From: an uncultured Aquimarina sp.
GTDB lineage: Bacteria > Bacteroidota > Bacteroidia > Flavobacteriales > Flavobacteriaceae
Direction of reading: 5' to 3'
NCBI RefSeq assembly: GCF_947496855.1
Contig: NZ_CANMED010000007.1
Coordinates: forward strand, 248,001 to 312,000
Length of the DNA: 64,000 nt
Below the pieces are notes generated by a model that was not told where the DNA came from, searched no databases, and saw nothing but the letters and a program-made list of their open reading frames with translations. Positions 39,557 through 47,879 of this stretch are shown piece after piece (positions within the stretch are counted from its first letter, which is position 1; the number at the start of each line of letters is the position of its first letter). A program made the position numbers and the translations under genes.

Positions 39557-40480
39557 TTAGCACCACGAGCAGCCATTATCAATAAAATCCCAAAAAAAGT
39601 CAAAGGTATTCCATCCTCCAAACTCATTTCCGCACCAACTAATTCTCTGAGAATTTACTGGCCTTCCATCATTAAGAACTCCTTCGAACATAAATACTGG
39701 CTCATTTTCATATTTATGCCAAACTTGAATAATTTTACCATCAATAAGATGTTCTGCATAGGCTGTCCCTGTAAATTTAGCTTCAATAATTTGATGTCTT
39801 TTTAAATCGTTTTCGGTAATATTTAAATCTTTTAAAAAAGCCTCTAAAGATGATTTTCTTCCAACAGCATAATCTTTGGCAAGTATTCTTCCATAATCTT
39901 CATGGTAATCTAAAACAATTCCTTTCCCTTCAAAAGGAACTTTTACTTCTCCGTGCTCAAAATTATTTCTATCTACCTCATATACTCCTGCTGGGATAAT
40001 AATCTCCTGCATTCCTAGATTTCTACTCACATTACTTCTTAATACAACATCTTCGGTAAGATTAAAATCACGCTCCTCTAAACTTCTTGAAAACACCATG
40101 TGCAATCGATCTCCTTCTATGCGAAATGCGATCACTCCATTATCTGGGTCATCATTATCATTTAATAAAAGCTTAAAAGCTTGGTTTAATTCACTCACAA
40201 AACCTGTACCTGATCCTGAATTATTTAGAGTGCCCCAGCTAATAACAATATCTCCATCTCCATCTGTAAAACATACACCAGGTCCGGTAGCGCAAGATCC
40301 AAAGCTAAATCGCCAATCCATTGCTAAGGCCCAGGGAGCTGTAGCAGCCTGAACACCTGAATGCTTAAGTCTTATTTCTGATTCTTTTTGTTCATTAATT
40401 GTTTCATCTTCTTTTACACAGGCAAATACTACAGAAAGTATTAAGAGTGTAGTTATTATATAATTTATTTTATTTTTCAT
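39557..40480 (-). CDS. Lipoprotein of unknown function, Trp/Cys-rich C terminus
   Basis: A 307-residue lipoprotein (lipobox VFAC, Cys21). Near residue 55 there is a paired-cysteine segment (SFGSCATGPGVCFTDGDGD) whose DGDGD could bind a divalent cation. The middle is beta-rich. The last 30 residues are unusually aromatic: ISWCGNEFGGWNTFDFFW and then DNGCSWC. I do not recognise a family. It is the second of three neighbouring lipoprotein genes; an imperfect hairpin (40501-40531) lies upstream. Confidence 0.7.
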   Translation of the reverse strand: MKNKINYIITTLLILSVVFACVKEDETINEQKESEIRLKHSGVQAATAPWALAMDWRFSFGSCATGPGVCFTDGDGDIVISWGTLNNSGSGTGFVSELNQAFKLLLNDNDDPDNGVIAFRIEGDRLHMVFSRSLEERDFNLTEDVVLRSNVSRNLGMQEIIIPAGVYEVDRNNFEHGEVKVPFEGKGIVLDYHEDYGRILAKDYAVGRKSSLEAFLKDLNITENDLKRHQIIEAKFTGTAYAEHLIDGKIIQVWHKYENEPVFMFEGVLNDGRPVNSQRISWCGNEFGGWNTFDFFWDFIDNGCSWC

Positions 40481-40500
40481 CTGTTTATTTGTTATTATTT

Positions 40501-40531
40501 TCTAAAGTCAGACATATTCTGTCTTTAGACA
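40501..40531. repeat. Imperfect inverted repeat between lipoprotein genes
   Basis: TCTAAAGTCAGACA and TGTCTTTAGA are inverted copies with one mismatch and a three-base bulge around a short loop. It could be an operator or a weak terminator in the 123-base gap. Confidence 0.35.
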
Positions 40532-40603
40532 TGAGAAATTCACCACATAACTATTATTATGGTTCACTCTCAAAAAATTATTTATTAGTTTATACGAACT
40601 ACA

Positions 40604-41398
40604 TTAGAACCAACACCAAGCTCCATAAGAAGAAACCTGATCATTCCAGGACGTTCTCCACCACCACCATCCAGAAAGTGTATACCATTGCAAATTTGGC
40701 ACTCCAAAAATAGATGTTGTATAATCGTCTATATAAAAATTAAGAGACTTACCTCCGTAACAGATATGCTCTCTAAGTGTTAGATATCCTTTCGTATTAA
40801 TAGGTATCCCCATTTTTATAGAAGATAAATTATCATTATAGCTAGAACCTACCCAATGATTACCAGTAGCTCTGGTCATAGTTCTTCTCATACCCATCAT
40901 TTCAGTATCATAATATGCATGCTTATAAAAATAAAAGCTTCCATAACCTAAATAATTAAAACTAGAACAGGCCCCCTTAGCGTTTTGATTTTTGAAATTT
41001 CTATCAGGTAATTGACCTTTACTTTCTAAATATCGATTCATCTCCTGATCTGTATCGAAGACCTTTATGGTGATCTCTTTGCTCTCCATTACTGGGTTTT
41101 CAAAAAGTAGTGCTTTTGGGCTGTCCTCTTTACCGAAAATGGCTCTTGCAATATCAACATCTCCAGATGTTTTAATAACATTTCTTTCCTTTTCATTCAG
41201 AGTATAAGTCACATTAAACTCCTTTCCCTGATAATGATATCTATGAGAAATATCTACTATTCCTTCGTTCTGTTTTACTGTTTCTATTCTTTCACTAGCT
41301 TCTAAATTTGTTGTTACTACAGCGTCATCTGTTTCACACCCAAAACTAAAAACTAACAGTAAACTGAAGGTTATTAATCTTCTAAGGTTTTTTTCCAT
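40604..41398 (-). CDS. Lipoprotein with beta-gamma-crystallin-like domain
   Basis: A 264-residue lipoprotein (lipobox FSFGC, Cys21). The C-terminal 120 residues carry two calcium-binding signatures of the microbial beta-gamma-crystallin fold, (N/D)(N/D)xx(S/T)S: NDNLSS at 188-193 and NDQVSS at 252-257. These sit in Greek-key surroundings (LREHICYGGKSLNFYIDD, VPNLQWYTLSG). The protein ends in a Trp-rich tail with WWWW and WCWF. Residues of about 45 to 125 form a separate unknown domain. Known relatives bind Ca2+ and are exported. It is the first of three lipoprotein genes reading away from the sigma/anti-sigma pair. Assignment is by motif, not by search. Confidence 0.7.
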   Translation of the reverse strand: MEKNLRRLITFSLLLVFSFGCETDDAVVTTNLEASERIETVKQNEGIVDISHRYHYQGKEFNVTYTLNEKERNVIKTSGDVDIARAIFGKEDSPKALLFENPVMESKEITIKVFDTDQEMNRYLESKGQLPDRNFKNQNAKGACSSFNYLGYGSFYFYKHAYYDTEMMGMRRTMTRATGNHWVGSSYNDNLSSIKMGIPINTKGYLTLREHICYGGKSLNFYIDDYTTSIFGVPNLQWYTLSGWWWWRTSWNDQVSSYGAWCWF

Positions 41399-41886
41399 GA
41401 TTTGCGATTTTAATAGTATCCCTACTCTTTTAAAGGTTTTTCGGGTTACACCTAATGTACTTTTGTACTGGTTTAATACTGGATAAGCACTGAGTTTTTA
41501 CTTTTTTGAATTCAGCATATTACCCAAGTTCTAATTTAGATCGATCTACTATTAAGTGTGGAAATCAATTTTTCATTACCCAAATAAAGAGGAAAAAGTG
41601 AATTTTTTTTTATTCCTTTATGGTTTATTGGTGTTTTCCATTTTTTTTTAGGTTAAGAATGGGGTTCATTCTTTAATAAAATGTTTTGAAATTGTATAAT
41701 TATAATCTTGAAGTTTAGAGCAAGTGCCTTTTAAAGATTCTATTGCTCTTTGAACGAAATATCCCTTCAGAATGGAAACTTTTTAGATCTCTTGCTTTGA
41801 AAGCCAGGGATAACTGTTTTTCGCATGATTAAATGGTAGTGATAGATTCTAAAGTTCTAGATCTTAAAACTACAGGTTACAAAAAA
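41399..41886. other. 488-base gap between lipoprotein and anti-sigma genes
   Basis: No reading frame of note is present on either strand. The half near 41400-41470 probably holds the control region of the crystallin lipoprotein gene. A 7-base inverted repeat (AAGAATG ... CATTCTT, 41655-41673) lies in an AT-rich middle. I see no Bacteroidota TAnnTTTG box with a TTG at proper spacing. Confidence 0.4.
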
Positions 41887-42705
41887 TTAATCTAATTGTT
41901 TTAATAATTCTCTAGCTTTTGTATAATTGAAGTTTTCTTTATTCTTTATCAAAGACAACAGCTCTTCTTTTGCCTTAGATATATCTCCTTGCTTTAAATA
42001 AACCATGGATTTATACCAATAGGCTCTATTACTATTTAAGCTTTTTTGTTGTAATAATTGATCAAAAACCTGTAATGCATCATTATATTCTTCTAATTCT
42101 AGATAAGATGCTCCCAAATACATTAGAGTATGACTATCCTGCCTCTTGCCTTTTTCTATTATATCAATAAAAACAATCTTAGCTTTCTTGTACTCTTCTT
42201 TTTTAAACAATTGTTCTCCTTGTAATCCACGATTCTCAAAATTCGACTGTTCGGTTGTCGAAAGTAAATTATTTTCCCAATCAACATATTCTGCATAAAG
42301 TGATTCTCCAGATACTGAATTAAAATTAAAGATCCTTAATGATACAAAAACAATGACTAAAGCGGCAACTAAACCAACTGCATATTTTCTCCATCCTTTT
42401 CTATGTTTATTTTGATTTTCAAAATATTGACGACCACTTGATTTAATTTTGGATTCTATATTCGAAATTAAATCACTTCTTTTTAAAGCTTTTATTTCTT
42501 CAATTTCTTGTTCATTATTTTCATGGCCCCAATCCGGCCATCCTTTTTCCGAAATAGCATAAGGTAACCTTTGATGTAACAACACTTCTTCTCTAAACAC
42601 CTTATCCATCTGCATTCTCTTCTCTATTTCAGCATTTTCGGCCTCACTAAGATTACCTAAATTGTAGTTTGTTATCTGATTATAATCTTCTTCTTCGAAC
42701 TCCAT
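41887..42705 (-). CDS. Membrane-spanning anti-sigma-like protein with periplasmic TPR
   Basis: A 272-residue protein. Its cytoplasmic N terminus (residues of about 10 to 45, YNLGNLSEAENAEIEKRMQ) resembles anti-sigma domains, a single helix spans the membrane at about 108-126 (YAVGLVAALVIVFVSL), and the periplasmic part from about 165 holds tetratricopeptide repeats (TLMYLGASYLELEEYNDALQ, RAYWYKSMVYLKQGDISKAK). It lies 7 bases after the sigma factor gene in the same operon. The natural reading is a sigma-holding protein whose periplasmic TPR domain senses a signal or a partner protein. Confidence 0.8.
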   Translation of the reverse strand: MEFEEEDYNQITNYNLGNLSEAENAEIEKRMQMDKVFREEVLLHQRLPYAISEKGWPDWGHENNEQEIEEIKALKRSDLISNIESKIKSSGRQYFENQNKHRKGWRKYAVGLVAALVIVFVSLRIFNFNSVSGESLYAEYVDWENNLLSTTEQSNFENRGLQGEQLFKKEEYKKAKIVFIDIIEKGKRQDSHTLMYLGASYLELEEYNDALQVFDQLLQQKSLNSNRAYWYKSMVYLKQGDISKAKEELLSLIKNKENFNYTKARELLKQLD

Positions 42706-42712
42706 TATCCTT

Positions 42713-43282
42713 TTACAATTTAAATCGTTTATCTGTTTTTATAAACTTTACTAATTTATTTTTGCACTTAAATATTCGCTGACGAGCTGTATTGATAGTA
42801 GCATAAGACAGCTCTTCAACAATATTCTCATAGGATACCTTATTAAAAAACAATGCTAGTATTTCTCTACAGTTATCGGATAATAATGCGAATTTTTCCC
42901 TGTACAATTCCATTTGTTCGTGTTCTATTAAAAATTGCGCGAAATTTGTGTCTTTATCTATTAGTGTATATACTTCTTCTTTTATTACCCGTTTTTTTTG
43001 ATTTTCTAATTCTCTCCTCCACATATTTTTACCCACTGTAAATAAATATGCCTCAAACGATTCGATATTTATGCTTTTTTTCTGAACTCTAACTACAATG
43101 TGCAATAATGACTCTTGAAAAATATCCTCTGCAGCATCGTGAGTACCTTTATTTAGTAAAACAAACTGCAATATTTTAGGAAAAAATCGCTGATATATCT
43201 CAGAAATGATACGATCATCTCCTTTTAATAAAGCTCCTACAAAATAATCTTTAGACAATATTTTCTCTTTGTTATCTATCAT
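42713..43282 (-). CDS. ECF-type RNA polymerase sigma factor
   Basis: The 189-residue protein has sigma-70 region 2 (FPKILQFVLLNKGTHDAAEDIFQE-like, with AEDIFQESLLHIVVRV) and region 4 (LSDNCREILALFFNKVSYENI followed by NTARQRIFKCKNKLVKFI), with no region 3 and no extra domain. It heads an operon with the TPR anti-sigma-like gene and diverges from the subtilase lipoprotein gene. Its targets probably include the neighbours, but no shared promoter motif could be established by eye. Confidence 0.92.
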   Translation of the reverse strand: MIDNKEKILSKDYFVGALLKGDDRIISEIYQRFFPKILQFVLLNKGTHDAAEDIFQESLLHIVVRVQKKSINIESFEAYLFTVGKNMWRRELENQKKRVIKEEVYTLIDKDTNFAQFLIEHEQMELYREKFALLSDNCREILALFFNKVSYENIVEELSYATINTARQRIFKCKNKLVKFIKTDKRFKL

Positions 43283-43457
43283 AAATACTCTCTATGCTAA
43301 TAGTTTTGCTTCAATATTAAAAAAGTTTTTTCTGTCATTTCTTTTTAATACATTTCTATAAACAGTAAACCAAAAAATAATACTTATCAAAAAATGGGTA
43401 ATAATTTTTAGGAATGTGCACTATAAGGTAACAGTAAATATTAAAAAAAAGAAGTAC

Positions 43458-44729
43458 ATGAAAAATTTAAAACCTATTTATCTGTTTCTTTTATTAGCTT
43501 GCTTGTGGACAGGATGTTCCAAGGAAGGCATTGAAGATACTCGAGAAATAACAGAATTAGCAAGTAAAAATCAATCTCAAAATAACAATAACCAAGTAAA
43601 CCCTCCTATTCGTTCTAAAAACAAGTTAATTGTATCTTTTAGACCTAATACATCACCAAGTACCAGAGACACTTTACGATCAAATTATGGTGTAATAAGA
43701 TACGAAACCTGTAATTGTGGTAACGATAGGATTGAAAAATGGGAGTTCTTCCCTGGTGTTGATGTCGAAGAAAGAACAGGAGATATTGCTCAGGAAACTG
43801 ATGTAGAAGGTGTTGATTATGAATACCTGTACTCTAATGAAAACATAGCTCCCAATCTATCAATTACAGAGCCACACTCTACACTGATTACCAATATGGT
43901 TAGATTAAATAACACTGGTGTTAACATTGCTGTTTTGGATACGGGAATAAACCTGAATATACTTCCAGATACAGGTCGTTTTTTATATAATTCAAACATA
44001 AACACTAATAATTGCATTGAAAATAATACATCAGAGATTTCAGGATGGGACTTTGTTAACTACGACAATGATCCCTTTGACGAACTAGGACATGGAACAG
44101 CTGTTATTAGTAGAATAAAAAATAAATTGGAAAATGAAGGGGTATTAAGTTATAGTATTTTACCCGTAAAGGTTTTCAATCATTTAGGTAAAGGAACTAC
44201 TTTTAACATACTTTGTGGGTACCTTTACACTGTAAAAAAAGAAAATATTCATCTAATCAATATGAGTTTTGGTTGGTCTGGAGCACCTAGTCATTTATTA
44301 AATTTATATATAAGTGAAAATAATCACATACTACATATCACCTCTGCTGGTAATAGCGACTTGGATAATGATAGCAATCTCCACTATCCATCTTCTATAA
44401 CAGCTAATAATCTATTAGCTATTGGCAGCTATGAAATACGCACAACTAGAACAGGTCCTGTAATTAGGAAATCTAGTTTTTCAAATTATGGAAGACATAC
44501 TGTAGATTATTTATCAAAAGGACAGGATATCTATTTCCAAGATGCAAATGGAATTAATCATCCAATTACTGGCACTTCTTATGCCGCGCCTTTTGTAACC
44601 GCAATAGCTGCAAAATATTATGATCTAGGGTATCATACCCCTGAAGAAATTTCTCTTAAAATATGGGAAAATGCAACTATAATAACGAATAATTTTAATG
44701 TTTTTTTCGATGATCGAATCGTTGAATAA
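43458..44729 (+). CDS. Subtilisin-family (S8) serine protease lipoprotein
   Basis: A 423-residue lipoprotein (signal peptide ending LWTGC, Cys20). The S8 catalytic machinery is complete: Asp161 in IAVLDTGIN, His212 in DELGHGTAV, Asn299 (oxyanion) in TSAGNSD, and Ser374 in ITGTSYAAPFV. About 110 residues between the lipid anchor and the protease domain may be an inhibitory propeptide-like segment (NKLIVSFRPNTSPSTRDTL). I chose ATG 43458 rather than 43416 because only the former starts directly before a proper lipoprotein signal. It is exported and anchored, divergent from the ECF operon, and followed by a terminator and then the CHAT gene. Confidence 0.92.
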   Translation: MKNLKPIYLFLLLACLWTGCSKEGIEDTREITELASKNQSQNNNNQVNPPIRSKNKLIVSFRPNTSPSTRDTLRSNYGVIRYETCNCGNDRIEKWEFFPGVDVEERTGDIAQETDVEGVDYEYLYSNENIAPNLSITEPHSTLITNMVRLNNTGVNIAVLDTGINLNILPDTGRFLYNSNINTNNCIENNTSEISGWDFVNYDNDPFDELGHGTAVISRIKNKLENEGVLSYSILPVKVFNHLGKGTTFNILCGYLYTVKKENIHLINMSFGWSGAPSHLLNLYISENNHILHITSAGNSDLDNDSNLHYPSSITANNLLAIGSYEIRTTRTGPVIRKSSFSNYGRHTVDYLSKGQDIYFQDANGINHPITGTSYAAPFVTAIAAKYYDLGYHTPEEISLKIWENATIITNNFNVFFDDRIVE

Positions 44730-44755
44730 CTAAAATAATTAAAACCCACAACTGG

Positions 44756-44797
44756 ATAATCCGAAGTAATAAAACATTACTCCGGATTATTTTTTTT
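44756..44797 (+). terminator. Terminator between S8 protease and CHAT genes
   Basis: ATAATCCGAAGTAAT pairs with ATTACTCCGGATTAT (5-base loop, one G:T pair) and is followed by a run of eight T. It lies 26 bases after the protease stop and 50 bases before the CHAT gene, so the latter needs its own promoter or read-through. Confidence 0.85.
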
Positions 44798-44847
44798 ATA
44801 ATAGAAAGATAGTTATTTTTAAAATGATTCCCGTTTAATTAAACATC

Positions 44848-47619
44848 ATGGATATTATTTCTTTGAATAAAAAAACCTTTCTTTTACTATACTCATTTTC
44901 ATTATTACTATTCCCATATTATACTTTCGCCCAACAGAGCGTTATCGAACACTATAAGAGTTTAGAAAATTCTAATATTGATTACTCTGATAAAACTATA
45001 GAAATAGAGTCTTGGATTACGTCTTTAACAGATCAAACAAATACTATTGAATTAAGTAACCTATATAGTCTTTATAGTAAATTCTGTAATCGTCAAAAAG
45101 ATTACAAAAAGGCCATTATCAATGCTAAAAAAGCTTTAGAAATACAAATATCGCATATTGACACTTTTCCATCACAGGTAAACAATACCTATAGTAACCT
45201 ATCAGTTTTTTATATGAAGTCAGGAAAAGAAAAACTATCATTTTCAACTTTAAAAAAGCTAATAACTCTTGATCACAAAGACAAATTTACTATTGCCGCG
45301 TATGTAAATGGGTTAAAAAATATTGCAATCAAAAAAGGTGATTATTACCAAGCTTTAGAATATATAAGTGAAGCAGAAAGAATCATACAAATTAAAAAAG
45401 ACACCATTTTAGATAAGGAATACTATAGGATTCCTATAGCATATTCTGGTGTATATTTTAATATTGGCGGAGATAAAAATTATACTAAAGCATTACAACA
45501 TCTACAAGAAGCAGATTCTCTAAACAAAAAAATGATTACCACTAAAATTGGTGTCAAAAATCAAATCATTATTCATAATCGTTTTGGTCTGGTATACACA
45601 AAACTAAAGAAACACTACAAAGCTATATTTCATTTAGAAAAAGCACTAACTATAGGTCTAAGGCATACAAAATCTAAATACGACATCGCTAAAATTTACA
45701 ATAACTTAGGGATTAATTATTTTAAAAGTAACCAGCACAAAATCGCTTTTCAAAATTATCAAAAAGCTTTGAGTTACTTTCCCGAATATACAGCTGTCTA
45801 TGATAATCTTGGGGATTATTATCTGTATTATCAAGATTACAAAAATGCATTACTACACTATCAAAAAGCAATCGATTACACTATTAATATCTTTAAAAAT
45901 CATAACTATAAACAATTACCCAACAAACAACTCCTAGCAAGTTCTTCTTACAAAACAGAATTACTAAATGATTTAAAAGATAAAGCTAAAGCATGGCTAT
46001 CGTACTATACTAAATCCGGAGATCAATCTCATCTTGCGAAAGCTTTAGCTACCATAGAATTAGCAGATTATATGGTAGATCTTATACGCTCAGAAAGTGC
46101 GGTATCTCAATCCCGCTTTTTCTGGAGAGAAAAAGGACTTGATTTATACATACTTGCGACTTCTATTGCTTATCAGCTAAAACAACCTGAAAAAGCATTT
46201 TATTTCATGGAAAAAAGTAAATCACTTACCCTTTTAGAAAACCTAACTCATGAAGAAGCAAAAAAAAGAGCTAAACTACCAGATAGTTTGATCTCATTAG
46301 AATACGAACTTAAAAAAAACATATTCCAAATCCGCAAACAAACCAGTAAAAATAGCTCTATGACTGAATCAGATAAAAACCACATGATAACTAAACAAAA
46401 AAAAGCATATCATGCCTTTATCAATTCTCTAGAAAAAGAATACCCTAATTATTATAAGTACAAAAAGAATATTACGATTGCTAAACTCTCTGAATGTTTA
46501 AAAAAAGCTGCTCAAACTAATACTTCATATATTCAATATATACTTTCTGATCAAGAAGCTTATGGTTTATTGATAACGCCTAAAGAATCTTTTTTTTATA
46601 AAATAGATCAACCTCAATTATTACAAAATGAAATTTTAGATATTGGATCTTTACTAAATAAATCTTGGGAAACAGAAGAGGATCAAAATAAATTTCACAA
46701 ATTATCTACTTCTATTTCTAATCAATTATTCGCTTTTACAGAATCAAATACCCTTATAAATTCAGAAAAAATAGTCATTATACCAGATGGAATACTACAA
46801 TCCTTCCCTTTTGAAATACTACAATCGCCTAATACGAAATCTACCGAATTTTCGTATTTAATTAATGATTTCGATATCAGTTATTTGTATTCAATGTCAT
46901 TAGACAAACAAATCGAGAAAAAAGATAATCAAGCCTCAAAACATATTATGGGAATTGCACCAGTTCATTTTGAATACCTAGGTTTACCAAGTCTTTCTCT
47001 GAGCTTTTCAAAATTAAAAAAAATACAAGAAGAAATAGGTGCTGACACATTCTTATATGATAATGCAACAAAAAATAACTTTATTAATAATAGTGAAAAT
47101 TATCAAATCCTTCATGTGTCATCGCATGCTAATTCTATGAATTCTCAAACACCCTGGATTGCATTTAGTGATTCTAAACTAACCCTTAATGAATTGTATT
47201 TTATACCTAATCAAGCTGATCTAGTAATTCTTGATGCTTGCAAAACAGGTATTGGTCAAATTCTACCAGGCGAAGGAGTATCCAGTCTAACAAAAGGTTT
47301 CTTCTATTCCGGATCCAAAAGCGTATTATCTTCTTTATGGAATACTAATGAAAAATCAAGTAATGAAATTGTCTTAAATTTTTATAATTATTTAAAAGCG
47401 GGTAACGATAAATCAACTGCTCTACGCAAGGCAAAACTTGATTTCATTAAAACACATCAAGGATCAGAAAAATCCCCATATTATTGGGCTACTCTCATCA
47501 TAACAGGCGATCTACAGCCTATAAATTTTCCAAACTTATCTATTTACTACTTTCCAATTGCCATTCTTATAGGCTTATTATTTTTTTCTTTTTTTATATA
47601 CAAAAAATTAAATACATAA
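44848..47619 (+). CDS. Exported TPR-CHAT caspase-like protease, membrane-anchored
   Basis: A 923-residue protein. It begins with a signal peptide (TFLLLYSFSLLLFPYYTFAQ), continues with about eight tetratricopeptide repeats (residues of about 55 to 360, for example YDIAKIYNNLGINYFKSNQHKIA), a helical linker, and a C-terminal CHAT (caspase HetF-associated with TPRs) domain of about residues 590 to 885. The catalytic dyad is present: His760 in LHVSSHANS and Cys798 in VILDACKTGIG. A transmembrane helix (PIAILIGLLFFSFFIYK) ends the protein, so the TPR and CHAT parts face the periplasm. It follows the S8 lipoprotein gene on the same strand. CHAT proteases elsewhere cleave specific partners upon TPR-mediated activation; the substrate here is unknown. 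Confidence 0.9.
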   Translation: MDIISLNKKTFLLLYSFSLLLFPYYTFAQQSVIEHYKSLENSNIDYSDKTIEIESWITSLTDQTNTIELSNLYSLYSKFCNRQKDYKKAIINAKKALEIQISHIDTFPSQVNNTYSNLSVFYMKSGKEKLSFSTLKKLITLDHKDKFTIAAYVNGLKNIAIKKGDYYQALEYISEAERIIQIKKDTILDKEYYRIPIAYSGVYFNIGGDKNYTKALQHLQEADSLNKKMITTKIGVKNQIIIHNRFGLVYTKLKKHYKAIFHLEKALTIGLRHTKSKYDIAKIYNNLGINYFKSNQHKIAFQNYQKALSYFPEYTAVYDNLGDYYLYYQDYKNALLHYQKAIDYTINIFKNHNYKQLPNKQLLASSSYKTELLNDLKDKAKAWLSYYTKSGDQSHLAKALATIELADYMVDLIRSESAVSQSRFFWREKGLDLYILATSIAYQLKQPEKAFYFMEKSKSLTLLENLTHEEAKKRAKLPDSLISLEYELKKNIFQIRKQTSKNSSMTESDKNHMITKQKKAYHAFINSLEKEYPNYYKYKKNITIAKLSECLKKAAQTNTSYIQYILSDQEAYGLLITPKESFFYKIDQPQLLQNEILDIGSLLNKSWETEEDQNKFHKLSTSISNQLFAFTESNTLINSEKIVIIPDGILQSFPFEILQSPNTKSTEFSYLINDFDISYLYSMSLDKQIEKKDNQASKHIMGIAPVHFEYLGLPSLSLSFSKLKKIQEEIGADTFLYDNATKNNFINNSENYQILHVSSHANSMNSQTPWIAFSDSKLTLNELYFIPNQADLVILDACKTGIGQILPGEGVSSLTKGFFYSGSKSVLSSLWNTNEKSSNEIVLNFYNYLKAGNDKSTALRKAKLDFIKTHQGSEKSPYYWATLIITGDLQPINFPNLSIYYFPIAILIGLLFFSFFIYKKLNT

Positions 47620-47803
47620 CTCAGTAAAATACATCGAGATCATTAGTCTTATTTTAAAATCAAATCAAAATATTGGAAAATATTTGATCATTTTAATGAA
47701 GATATAAAGTCTGATTATTAAACAAGTAAGGATGATAGTTCCTTTATTTAGAGCTAGTATTAATCCTAAGAGATGAACAAAGTTTATAACTAATTTTTCA
47801 CTA

Positions 47804-47833
47804 TTGTCCCCTTTTTAAAAAATAGTATCTTTG
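47804..47833 (+). promoter_or_regulatory. Bacteroidota-type promoter for the 47.9 kb gene
   Basis: TTG (47804-47806) and TATCTTTG (47826-47833) are exactly 19 bases apart, the ideal Bacteroidota arrangement, 46 bases before the gene start. Confidence 0.75.
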
Positions 47834-47879
47834 ATATTATCAGATAAAACACAAAACCAATTCACCTCCTAATTATAGT

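Noticed and set aside
39442-39627. 61-codon minus-strand frame between two lipoprotein genes
   Set aside because: It overlaps the 3' end of the upstream lipoprotein in another frame and has no recognisable features.
43428-43432. GTAAC upstream of the S8 gene as an ECF -35 box, also seen upstream of the crystallin lipoprotein gene
   Set aside because: It lies only 26 bases from the chosen start codon, leaving no room for a -10 element and transcript start; a shared motif could not be established.
43416-43457. N-terminal extension of the S8 protease
   Set aside because: It would place 14 Lys-rich residues before a well-formed lipoprotein signal; ATG 43458 gives a standard signal.
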